A stretch of 64,000 nt of DNA, from assembly GCA_947495575.1 (NCBI GenBank), contig CANLZL010000002.1, forward strand, positions 682,001 to 746,000, in the 5' to 3' direction. Each line of letters opens with the position of its first letter. The first letter of the stretch is position 1. The position numbers were made by a program, and so were the translations under genes. Shown here in pieces: positions 8,282-15,617 of the stretch. The notes under the pieces are model-generated. The model ran no database searches. It worked only from the letters and a program-made list of their open reading frames with translations, and was not told the DNA's origin. The stretch is from an uncultured Nioella sp. Its GTDB lineage: Bacteria > Pseudomonadota > Alphaproteobacteria > Rhodobacterales > Rhodobacteraceae.

Positions 8282-9277
8282 TCAATGGATTCTTGCGCCA
8301 GAGGCGTCAAAGAAAAACGGATTTTCCGGACGAATTTTTACGATATCTCCGGATTTTAAGGTCGTGTGAGCGTCCGTTACAGTCACAAGGTCATGGTTGC
8401 TGAACGACAAGTGCAGCCGGGTTTGGTCGCCCAAATGTTCCACCCGGGTCACCATGCTGTCTGCGCCTTCGCCCTGCCGGATCTGTTCGGGCCTGAGACC
8501 AATATTGACTGCGCGATCGGGCGCGTGACCAAATAAATCGGCAGGCAAAACATTGATCTTCGGTTGGCCAAGTCGACTGGCGGCATAGATACTAACCGGG
8601 TTCTCATAGATCTCGCGCGGCGGGCCGAACTGGATAAGCTTTCCGTCATCAAGAACGCCGACATGGGTGGCCATTGTCATGGCCTCGATCTGGTCATGCG
8701 TTACATAAAGCAGCGTCGCGCCGCTATCGGCCTGAATGCTTTTCAGCTCGATTCTGAGTTCCGCCCGCAGCTTTGCATCCAGCGAACTTAGCGGCTCATC
8801 CATCAAGAACACTTCTGGGTTGCGAACCAGCGCGCGCCCAATAGAAACGCGTTGCATTTCACCACCTGAAAGCGCGGTGGCCTTGTTATCCAGCTTATGA
8901 GCAATCTGCAGGGTTTCGGCCACTTCCATAACCTTTGCATTGACGATGTCAGGCGGTGTCCTGAGGAGTGGGGATTTCAGCGGAAAAGCCAGGTTTTCAC
9001 GCACAGTCATATGCGGGTAGAGCGAGTATTGCTGGAACACCATTGCAACGTTTCGCTGTGCGGGAGTCAGTCCAACCATCGGACGCCCCCCGATGAACAC
9101 CTCGCCCTGATCGGGCAGATCAAGACCCGAAACCATGCGCAAAGTAGTGGTTTTTCCGGCACCCGTTGGCCCCAGGAGGACCACAAAGGCCCCATCTGGC
9201 ACGGTCATGGAAACCTGATCCAGCGCAACATCTTCACCAAACGCCCGGGTGACATTTCTCAATTCAACCTCAGCCAT
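8282..9277 (-). CDS. Carbohydrate ABC transporter ATP-binding protein (second of two)
   Basis: A 331-aa ATPase of the UgpC/MalK class. It has Walker A GPTGAGKTT, Q-loop VFQQYSLYPHMTV, signature ALSGGEMQRVSIGRALV, Walker B VFLMDEPLSSLDA and the switch histidine in LLYVTHDQ. A C-terminal TOBE/OB regulatory region follows. The Walker A carries PTGAG rather than PSGCG, the pattern often seen in the GlpS-like partner of two-ATPase systems. The ATG at 9275-9277 is preferred; it overlaps the upstream ATPase gene by 8 bases, and a longer start at 9295 is possible. It likely forms a heterodimer with the 9270-10367 product. Confidence 0.85.
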   Translation of the reverse strand: MAEVELRNVTRAFGEDVALDQVSMTVPDGAFVVLLGPTGAGKTTTLRMVSGLDLPDQGEVFIGGRPMVGLTPAQRNVAMVFQQYSLYPHMTVRENLAFPLKSPLLRTPPDIVNAKVMEVAETLQIAHKLDNKATALSGGEMQRVSIGRALVRNPEVFLMDEPLSSLDAKLRAELRIELKSIQADSGATLLYVTHDQIEAMTMATHVGVLDDGKLIQFGPPREIYENPVSIYAASRLGQPKINVLPADLFGHAPDRAVNIGLRPEQIRQGEGADSMVTRVEHLGDQTRLHLSFSNHDLVTVTDAHTTLKSGDIVKIRPENPFFFDASGARIH

Positions 9278-10367
9278 GGGACAAAACCCCTTCATTTCCA
9301 GCCGAGCGCAAAGCCGTGCCGCGTTCGGTATCAAAGATCGTGATTGTGCGGGCATCGAAATGGAGGCCCAGCCGCTCGCCAACACGGACAACATCCGTGG
9401 ACGGGATGCGTGCCTTGATCATGCCATGCGCGCTATCCAAGGTGACGATCTGGGTGGTGCCCAGATACTCTGTGGCAATCACCTCGCCCCGATAGCCGGA
9501 GCTGTCGTCAAACCGCACATGTTCCGGCCTTACGCCAAGGGCAAGCGCGCCCTTTGCGCCATCCCGCAACGTGGGCATTTGGATTTGAGTTTCGCCGACG
9601 GTAACCGTGTCCGCACCCGTACCAACCATTCCGTCAAAGGTCAGGAAATTCATGGAGGGCGAGCCGATGAAGCTGGCACAGAACATCGTTGCTGGCCAAT
9701 CATAGATATCCTGCGGGACGCCAAACTGTTCGACCACGCCGTGGTTCATCACAACGATCTTGTCGCCCATCTGCATGGCTTCCAACTGATCATGGGTGAC
9801 GTAGACCGTTGTGGCCCCCATCCGATCGTGCAGCGCGCGCAGCTCTTCTGACATATGCTCGCGAAACTCGGCATCCAGCGCGCCAAGCGGTTCATCCATG
9901 AAGAATGCTTTGGGATCACGGACAATCGCCCGGCCAAGTGCCACCCGCTGGCGATCACCGCCGGACAGACCGCCAACCGGCTTTTTCAGGATGTCCTGAA
10001 TGCCGAGGATCTGCGCGACTTCATCGACCTTCCGTTTCGTTTCGACCCTGGACATGCCCTGACTGCGCAAGGGGTAGGCAATGTTCTGGCCAACCTTCAT
10101 ATGCGGGTAGAGCGCGAACATCTGAAAGACAAAGGCGATATCGCGTTGGCTGGCCGGTTTTTGCCCGACCTCTTCGCCATCAATATAGATGTTGCCCGAC
10201 GTTGGCAGTTCCAGCCCCGCCATCGTTCTGAGTGTGGTTGTCTTGCCGCAGCCGGAAGGGCCAAGCAGCATGAAAAACTCACCATCCTCAATCGTGAAAC
10301 TCGACGATTGAACGGCCGTGAACGCCCCGAATTCCTTACGCACGTTTTCAATTCTGATTTGTGCCAT
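9270..10367 (-). CDS. Carbohydrate ABC transporter ATP-binding protein (first of two)
   Basis: A 365-aa UgpC/MalK-class ATPase with Walker A GPSGCGKTT, Q-loop VFQMFALYPHMKV, signature LSGGDRQRVALGRAIV, Walker B AFFMDEPLGALDA and VYVTHDQLEAM. The C-terminal OB-type regulatory region includes LGVRPEHVRF. It lies between a 62-aa membrane protein gene and a second, distinct ATPase gene. Two different ATPases in one CUT1 operon is the arrangement of the rhizobial glycerol transporter GlpSTPQV and related polyol systems. The C-terminal tail (SAGNEGVLSHG) extends slightly beyond the fold. Confidence 0.87.
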   Translation of the reverse strand: MAQIRIENVRKEFGAFTAVQSSSFTIEDGEFFMLLGPSGCGKTTTLRTMAGLELPTSGNIYIDGEEVGQKPASQRDIAFVFQMFALYPHMKVGQNIAYPLRSQGMSRVETKRKVDEVAQILGIQDILKKPVGGLSGGDRQRVALGRAIVRDPKAFFMDEPLGALDAEFREHMSEELRALHDRMGATTVYVTHDQLEAMQMGDKIVVMNHGVVEQFGVPQDIYDWPATMFCASFIGSPSMNFLTFDGMVGTGADTVTVGETQIQMPTLRDGAKGALALGVRPEHVRFDDSSGYRGEVIATEYLGTTQIVTLDSAHGMIKARIPSTDVVRVGERLGLHFDARTITIFDTERGTALRSAGNEGVLSHG

Positions 10368-10371
10368 TTGA

Positions 10372-10560
10372 TTACTCCGGGAAGTGGCTGACGATGATGA
10401 ACATCACCGTGCCAATGAGCGTGACAATGAATGAGTAGGTGTAGAGCGCCATGACAAAGGGTTGCATCAGCATCACCACGCCAACTGCGATGAGGATCGA
10501 GGCGACCATTTCCCAAGGTCCGCGCTTGAGGCGCATTAAGCCATTGATAAATTTAGTCAT
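10372..10560 (-). CDS. Small membrane protein of the ABC operon, 62 aa
   Basis: The ATG at 10558-10560 overlaps the stop of the upstream permease gene by 4 bases (ATGA), and the gene ends 4 bases before the ATPase ATG, so it is embedded in the operon. The protein has a basic amphipathic N-terminus (MTKFINGLMRLKRGPWEMVA) and two hydrophobic segments (about residues 18-36 and 40-58), ending in SHFPE. No domain is recognised. It is not the longer DUF2160 protein found in glycerol ABC operons, though its position is analogous. A role as an accessory subunit or in assembly of the transporter is inferred from position only. Confidence 0.7.
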   Translation of the reverse strand: MTKFINGLMRLKRGPWEMVASILIAVGVVMLMQPFVMALYTYSFIVTLIGTVMFIIVSHFPE

Positions 10561-11498
10561 TTGCGAACCGCTCCGAATGTAATCCCGCGCAGAAGGTGCT
10601 TGCGCAGTAAGATGGTGAAGACCATGACCGGCACGAGGAAGATCGTGGCGCCAGCGGCAACGGCGGGCCAATCCTGGCCACCTACCCCAATGATCGTCGG
10701 GATGAACGGCGGCGCGGTTTGGGCTGTTCCTGACGTCAACAGCACGGCGAAAGCATATTCATTCCACGCAAAGATCAGGCAAAAGATGGCGGTCGAGGCG
10801 ATGCCGGTGGCGGCCTGCGGCAGCACGATTTTGTAGAAAGCCTGGAACCGCGTGTACCCGTCGATCAGGGCGGCTTCTTCATATTCAATCGGGATCTCGT
10901 CTATGAACCCGTGGATCAGCCAGACCGACAGTGACAGGTTCACGGCCGTATAGAGCAGGATCATCCCGGCATGCGTGTCATTGAGGCCCAATTGGCGGAA
11001 CATCAGGAAGATCGGGATCGCGACGGCGATGGGCGGCATCATCCGGGTCGACAGGATGAAGAACATCAAGTCGTCTTTAAGCGGCACCCGGAAGCGTGAG
11101 AAAGCATAGGCAGCTGCAGTGCCCAAAACGATGCAGAGAAATGTGGATCCGAAGCCGATGATGACCGAGTTGAAAAAGCGTTCACCATAGCGCGAGGGGC
11201 CGACAATGATCATGTCATTGTCGCGAACGATTTGTTCGTACCAAGTCTGGGGCTCTCCCAGTTCGGCAGCGGCCTCTGCTGTTACCCGTGTTTGGGTGGT
11301 GAAGAGGTTCACGTAACCTTCCAGGGTTGGTTCGAAGAACACTTCGGGCGGATAGGCGATGGCATCTGACGGTGATTTGAAACCGGTCGCGATGATCCAG
11401 AGCAAGGGCAACAGAGTGATGATCGCGTAGAGTGAGACCAGCGTACCGGCAAAGTATTTCTGCCGCGCGGAGGGTTCGGTGACGGAGAAACTGCTCAT
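10557..11498 (-). CDS. Carbohydrate ABC transporter permease (MalG/UgpE type)
   Basis: A 313-aa inner-membrane protein with six predicted hydrophobic segments. The EAA loop, which contacts the ATPase, is EYEEAALIDGYTRFQAFYKIVLPQA. It also has the C-terminal LLRKHLLRGITFGAVRK ending typical of MalG-type subunits. A long periplasmic insertion (about residues 55-105, rich in Thr, Glu and Ala, with AELGEPQTWYEQIV) follows the first helix. Overlaps of 4 bases with both neighbours show tight coupling. It pairs with the 11495-12442 permease. Confidence 0.88.
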   Translation of the reverse strand: MSSFSVTEPSARQKYFAGTLVSLYAIITLLPLLWIIATGFKSPSDAIAYPPEVFFEPTLEGYVNLFTTQTRVTAEAAAELGEPQTWYEQIVRDNDMIIVGPSRYGERFFNSVIIGFGSTFLCIVLGTAAAYAFSRFRVPLKDDLMFFILSTRMMPPIAVAIPIFLMFRQLGLNDTHAGMILLYTAVNLSLSVWLIHGFIDEIPIEYEEAALIDGYTRFQAFYKIVLPQAATGIASTAIFCLIFAWNEYAFAVLLTSGTAQTAPPFIPTIIGVGGQDWPAVAAGATIFLVPVMVFTILLRKHLLRGITFGAVRK

Positions 11499-12442
11499 CT
11501 GTCTTTCACCTTGTTAAGTGCTTTGACGTAGATTGAGGCCAAGCCAAAGACGGTGACGAAGAGGATAACGGCATAGGCCGAGGCATAGCCGGTGCGCCAC
11601 CGCTCGAACGCCTCGCGTTTGAGGTTGATCGAGGTGACCTCGGTTGTGGATCCGGGCCCGCCGCCTGTCAGTTGGACAACCAGATCGAACATTTTGAAGT
11701 TCTCAATTCCGCGGAAAAGAACCGCGAGCATCAGGAAGGGAAGGATCATCGGGATGGTGATCGTCCAGAACTGACGCCATTTGCTTGCCCGGTCGCATTC
11801 CGCTGCCTCGTAAATGCTGTCTGGGATGGATCGCAGCCCCGCCAGACAAATCAGCATCACAAAGGGTGTCCACATCCATGTATCGACGATGATGATCGCC
11901 CATGGGGCCAGCGCCACATCACCAATCATCGAAAAGCTCGACGGATCTGCGCCGGTCAGGAAGCCCACGACATAGTTAAAAAGACCGATTTGCGGCTGAT
12001 AAAGAAACGTCCAAAAATTGCCGACAACGGCGGGGCTGAGCATCATGGGGAACACAATGATCGTGGTCCACATGTCGTTGCCCCTGAATTTCTTGTTGAT
12101 CAGGTAGGCCATGGTAAAGCCAATCAGAACCTGAAGCGCGATGGTCCAGAAAAGGAAATGCGCTGTCGCCTGCGTCGAAAGCCACGTGTCGGAATCCGTC
12201 AGGATATCGCGGTAGTTTTCCAGCCCGATCCATTCAACATCTCGGTTGGGCCGGTTGACGCGAAAATTGGTAAAGCTAAGCCGGATCGTCCAGATCAGCG
12301 GGAATATGTTGACGGCCAGCAAGAGAGCAATCGACGGTGCTACAAATATCCATGCTATGGCGCGGTCGGACAGGCCACCAACGCGTCGGCCTATGCCGGG
12401 TGGCGTCGCTTTCGCCAGGCGCATGATAGGAGTGTCGGACAT
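11495..12442 (-). CDS. Carbohydrate ABC transporter permease (MalF/UgpA type)
   Basis: A 315-aa protein starting MSDTPIMRLAKATPPG; the ATG at 12440-12442 is preceded by AAGGA, and homology does not support the upstream extension. Six hydrophobic segments are present, and the EAA motif is IYEAAECDRASKWRQFWTITIPM. The QLTGGGPGSTTEVTSINLKREAF segment before the last helix is typical of MalF/UgpA-type sugar permeases. It follows the binding-protein gene after a 98-base gap containing a stem-loop. Confidence 0.88.
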   Translation of the reverse strand: MSDTPIMRLAKATPPGIGRRVGGLSDRAIAWIFVAPSIALLLAVNIFPLIWTIRLSFTNFRVNRPNRDVEWIGLENYRDILTDSDTWLSTQATAHFLFWTIALQVLIGFTMAYLINKKFRGNDMWTTIIVFPMMLSPAVVGNFWTFLYQPQIGLFNYVVGFLTGADPSSFSMIGDVALAPWAIIIVDTWMWTPFVMLICLAGLRSIPDSIYEAAECDRASKWRQFWTITIPMILPFLMLAVLFRGIENFKMFDLVVQLTGGGPGSTTEVTSINLKREAFERWRTGYASAYAVILFVTVFGLASIYVKALNKVKDR

Positions 12443-12470
12443 GAGACGTCCTTCTTGATAAGTGAGAGTT

Positions 12471-12504
12471 GCGTGAGGCACCAAGGAGGGTCGGCGCCCC
12501 ACGC
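12471..12504 (-). other. Stem-loop between binding-protein and permease genes
   Basis: In the minus-strand transcript GCGTGGGGCGCC (12504-12493) pairs with GGTGCCTCACGC (12482-12471). The stem has 12 pairs including two G-U, with a 10-base loop and no U tract. Such hairpins after a binding-protein gene usually protect its mRNA 3' end and lower permease expression relative to the receptor. Confidence 0.7.
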
Positions 12505-12540
12505 GCGAATGCATCCGAAAGGAAGAGAATTGGCGGACGC

Positions 12541-13860
12541 TTAGTCGATCAGGCCTTCGTCTTCGAAGACTTCGATCCAGTCTTCGACCAGCCCATCCAA
12601 CGCCTCTTGCGCGGTTCCTTCACCGGCTACAACATAGCTGTGGACGCGGTCCTGCATGGCCAGCAACAGGTCTGCATAGGCCGGTTCGGCCCAGAAATCC
12701 TGCACAATGGCCATCGAATCCAGGAAGGTTTGCGCATAGGGCTGACTGTCGGCAAAACCTGGATCCTCAACGACGGCACGCAACGCGGAATAACCGCCCG
12801 CCTCCCACCAGCTGGCTTGCACCTCTGGCTGAGCGAACCACGCGATATATTCCAGGGCTGCGTCCTGGTTCTCAGAATAGCTGACCACCGATATGCCCTG
12901 TCCACCCAATTGAGCATACTGTCCGCCCGGACCTGCCGGGTTCGGGAAATAGCCAGAGCGATCGCCACCTACATTCGGATCAGCATTCACCCCGGGCCAG
13001 ATAAAGGCGAAGTTCATTTGCATCGCGACCTGCCCTGAACGATAGGCGTCGATGTTCTCAGACATATACCAATCGGACGACCCAGGTGGCGTGCAGCAGT
13101 CATAAAGGTCACGGTAGAATTCCAGACCGGCAACCGCGCCGTCAGAATTCACGATCCCCTCAATTTCATACGGGTTTTCGGCGCTGCCATAGGTGAACCC
13201 GTAATTATAGAGCGCATTGGTGACGCCCATCGTGATTCCTTCCGAGCCGCGCTCGGTATAGATCGCGGCGCCATAGACGGTGGTTCCGTCAATCTCACGT
13301 CCCTGAAAGAAGGCAGCGATGTCGCGAAGTTGCGCCAGCGTTTCTGGGGCCGCAAGCTCATAGCCATATGTCGCCATGAATTCTTCCTGCAGTTCAGGAC
13401 GCTCAAACCAATCCCGGCGGTAGGTCCATCCGACGACGTCACCGAAGGCCGGCAAAGCCCAGTAATTCGGTGTGCCTTTGGGCCATTCGGAATAACCGCG
13501 TACAGTCGCAGGGATGAAATCACCCATGCTGATGCCCTGTTCGTCAAAGAAGTCGTTAAGCTGGACATAATGCCCGGATTCAGCCGATCCACCGATCCAC
13601 TGGCTGTCACCGATCATCAGGTCACAGAGCTGCCCGCCTGAGTTCAATTCGTTCAACATACGGTCTGCGAAGTTTGGCCAAGGCACGAATTCAAAGGACA
13701 TGTTGTGCCCTGATTGCTCTTCAAAGTCGCGGCTCAACTCGACCAAAGCGTTTGCAGGGTCCCAGGCCGCCCAACAAAGCGTAAGGTCCTCGGCCTGAAC
13801 CGCGCTGGCACCGGCAATTAGGGCCGCACTGGCCACAGTTAGAGTCAAATTCCGTTTCAT
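12541..13860 (-). CDS. Carbohydrate ABC transporter substrate-binding protein (CUT1 family)
   Basis: The 439-aa secreted receptor starts at ATG 13858-13860 with GGGAGGA upstream. The signal peptide is MKRNLTLTVASAALIAGASAVQA with likely cleavage before EDLTLCWAAWDPAN. The mature fold is a solute-binding protein family 1 type, with aromatic patches (SQWIGGSAESG, FAFIWPGVNAD, QASWWEAGGYSAL) that normally stack on sugars or polyols. Its operon carries two ATPases and a DhaKL kinase, which suggests a small polyol or triose/tetrose rather than an oligosaccharide. It is the first gene after the tandem palindromes at 13929-13974. Confidence 0.85.
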   Translation of the reverse strand: MKRNLTLTVASAALIAGASAVQAEDLTLCWAAWDPANALVELSRDFEEQSGHNMSFEFVPWPNFADRMLNELNSGGQLCDLMIGDSQWIGGSAESGHYVQLNDFFDEQGISMGDFIPATVRGYSEWPKGTPNYWALPAFGDVVGWTYRRDWFERPELQEEFMATYGYELAAPETLAQLRDIAAFFQGREIDGTTVYGAAIYTERGSEGITMGVTNALYNYGFTYGSAENPYEIEGIVNSDGAVAGLEFYRDLYDCCTPPGSSDWYMSENIDAYRSGQVAMQMNFAFIWPGVNADPNVGGDRSGYFPNPAGPGGQYAQLGGQGISVVSYSENQDAALEYIAWFAQPEVQASWWEAGGYSALRAVVEDPGFADSQPYAQTFLDSMAIVQDFWAEPAYADLLLAMQDRVHSYVVAGEGTAQEALDGLVEDWIEVFEDEGLID

Positions 13861-13928
13861 GTCGACTTGTCCTCCCAAAGTTTGGTCGCAGGCTCCAGCT
13901 GCGACTCAACGACGTGAATATGAGTAAA

Positions 13929-13944
13929 TGAGGTACGTACCTCA
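13929..13944. promoter_or_regulatory. Operator palindrome 1 (LacI-type)
   Basis: TGAGGTACGTACCTCA is a perfect 16-bp palindrome in the divergent intergenic region between the ABC operon and the LacI-type regulator gene. The same sequence occurs again 30 bp downstream. Even-length CG-flanked palindromes of this kind are typical LacI-family operators. Confidence 0.8.
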
Positions 13945-13958
13945 AAGCAAGACATTTC

Positions 13959-13974
13959 TGAGGTACGTACCTCA
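13959..13974. promoter_or_regulatory. Operator palindrome 2 (LacI-type)
   Basis: Second exact copy of TGAGGTACGTACCTCA. The centres are 30 bp apart, close to three helical turns, so two regulator dimers would sit on the same DNA face. Both copies are followed by CAAAG on the plus strand only if the shared flank AAG is included, suggesting a duplicated segment slightly longer than the palindrome. Confidence 0.8.
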
Positions 13975-14039
13975 AAGACTTGCAAGCCTAGAAAAAATAA
14001 GGGAAAAATAGAGCATGTATCGAAAGGGTAAAGCCAGCC

Positions 14040-15065
14040 ATGCGACCCACCACCAAAGATCTAGCCAAAGCCGCGGGAGTCAGCCTCGCAACGGTAGACC
14101 GGGTCTTGAACGGGCGACCCGGAGTCCGCAGGGCAACGATCGAAGCTGTCAACGAAGCCATTGAAAAAATTGGATTTGTTCGTAATATCTCTGCGGCCAA
14201 CCTTGCGCGAAACCGTATTGTTCGGCTGGCTTTCCTGCTCCCTAAATCAGGTGATGAATTCCTGGCAACAATGATTCGTAACATTGTTGAGGCACGTTCT
14301 GCATTCGAAACGGAATCAATTTATGTCGACGTTCGGGATGTGTTGGAAAACGATCCTCATCAAATTACGTCAGTCCTGTCCGCGCTCAATTCAGACAGTG
14401 TCGATGGCGTTGCCATCATGGCCGCAGAAAGCCCGCAAGTGCGTGATGCGACAATGCGTTTGGTTGAGCGTGGCGTTCATGTCGTCGAGCTGATCTCTGG
14501 ACAACCCGGCGCCCATCCAACAGCCTTTGTCGGGATCGACAACAACAGGGCCGGCGCAACCGCCGGTCGGCTGATGGGGCGCTTTCTGGGGCATAGAACA
14601 GGGGAAGTACTGGTTATTTCTGAAACGATGAATGCGCGTGACAGTATCGAACGGCGCTTGGGATTCGACGAGGTCATTACAAATGACTACCCTAACCTGA
14701 CCGCCCTCCCCTCAATGGAAACCTATGGCGACCCCGAGCGCGCCCGCGCTATTGTTGAAAACGCCTATCGAAGTTTCGACAATATCATAGGTTGTTACAT
14801 CCTTAGCTCAGAGGCTCGCGCGCCGCTGGAAGCGGTTGCTGCCATCAGCAATGTCTCGGATCAGGTGATCATTGCACATGAACGTACCCGGGCAACCGAG
14901 GCGTTTTTGCGGGATGGCACTCTCGATGCCGTAATCGCGCAGGATCCGGGCCATTTGGTGAGGAGCGCGGTTCGAATACTGCGCGCAAATTGCGAAGGCC
15001 GGAAAACCATTGCATCGCAGGAACAAATCAGGACAGAGATCCTGATCGAAGAAAACCTTAACTGA
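14040..15065 (+). CDS. LacI-family transcriptional regulator of the polyol-type ABC operon
   Basis: The 341-aa protein opens with a LacI helix-turn-helix (TTKDLAKAAGVSLATVDRVLNG, residues 4-25), followed by the hinge and a periplasmic-binding-protein-like effector domain (residues 60-335). The recognition helix carries V-A-T-V-D-R rather than the common TVSR pattern; this D at the S position is typical of a subgroup related to RbsR/xylose-type regulators. It is divergent from the 6636-13860 operon, and the two identical palindromes between them are its likely operators. AAAGGG precedes the start. The effector is presumably the transported compound or its ketose. Confidence 0.88.
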   Translation: MRPTTKDLAKAAGVSLATVDRVLNGRPGVRRATIEAVNEAIEKIGFVRNISAANLARNRIVRLAFLLPKSGDEFLATMIRNIVEARSAFETESIYVDVRDVLENDPHQITSVLSALNSDSVDGVAIMAAESPQVRDATMRLVERGVHVVELISGQPGAHPTAFVGIDNNRAGATAGRLMGRFLGHRTGEVLVISETMNARDSIERRLGFDEVITNDYPNLTALPSMETYGDPERARAIVENAYRSFDNIIGCYILSSEARAPLEAVAAISNVSDQVIIAHERTRATEAFLRDGTLDAVIAQDPGHLVRSAVRILRANCEGRKTIASQEQIRTEILIEENLN

Positions 15066-15349
15066 GCATTTGCCCGGTCTTGGGGAAACACTTCAGGGCG
15101 TTACCAGTCATTGAACTGCACGCTATTTGATGGTCGTGCTATTGGTCGCCAACCGCCCGGATTGCCCCCTTTTTTTCAAGGTCCGTAGGGGTAGAAACCG
15201 ACTCGAGCCCGCCATGATTCCCGCCCGCCCCGTTTGGGCAGCCTGTAGCCACTCAAATTTCTTCCTTTAGAGAATTGCTGGCAAAGACGGCTTATTTGTT
15301 GGCTGTTCGTCTTTAGTATTGACTCAGCGCGGGATCAGAACTCTAGGGC
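15066..15349. other. Intergenic region between lacI-type gene and xylD promoter
   Basis: No convincing gene or repeat is seen. A run of seven T (around 15170) follows a weakly paired GC-rich stretch and may help end transcription of the regulator gene, but no clean hairpin could be drawn. Confidence 0.35.
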
Positions 15350-15378
15350 TTGACACAAATCAATTTAAGGACATAAAT
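15350..15378 (+). promoter_or_regulatory. Sigma-70 promoter of xylD
   Basis: A perfect -35 TTGACA (15350-15355) is separated by exactly 17 bases from a -10 ATAAAT (15373-15378). Transcription would start near 15385, inside the overlapping operator, giving a leader of about 230 bases before xylD. Consensus strength and an operator over the start point fit a strong promoter that must be repressed. Confidence 0.8.
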
Positions 15379-15391
15379 GTTCACGTGAACA
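15378..15391. promoter_or_regulatory. LacI-type operator overlapping the xylD promoter
   Basis: TGTTCACGTGAACA is a perfect 14-bp palindrome that begins at the last base of the -10 box and covers the expected transcription start. A near-identical site lies before the sugar ABC operon at 17475-17492. The likely ligand is the LacI-type protein encoded at 22713-23765. Confidence 0.8.
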
Positions 15392-15410
15392 ATTTGATTG
15401 GACAAGTCGG

Positions 15411-15617
15411 ATGAGCGGCGACGGAGCAAAACTGATGCGGCATGACACTTCGCTGTGCGCGGGCCTCATCTGGGCAACCTCCCCCGCAGGGTTTGACGGC
15501 ATCGTTGGTCGATTTACAGTGGCTGCAAGGCCGCCCATTCAAAGGCGGCTACTAAATGTTTCTTTGGTCAGAACAAATACCAAGGAAACCGCCAAACGAT
15601 TGGAAATTCCCGCATGA
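15411..15617 (+). CDS. Possible small leader ORF upstream of xylD, 68 aa
   Basis: An ATG frame beginning about 26 bases after the predicted transcription start runs to a TGA that overlaps the xylD ATG by 4 bases (ATGA). It has no good ribosome binding site and the translated sequence ([15 protein letters not shown]...) is not recognised. It may simply be chance open sequence, but the end-to-start overlap would allow translational coupling to xylD, whose own ribosome binding site is weak. Confidence 0.25.
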   Translation: MSGDGAKLMRHDTSLCAGLIWATSPAGFDGIVGRFTVAARPPIQRRLLNVSLVRTNTKETAKRLEIPA

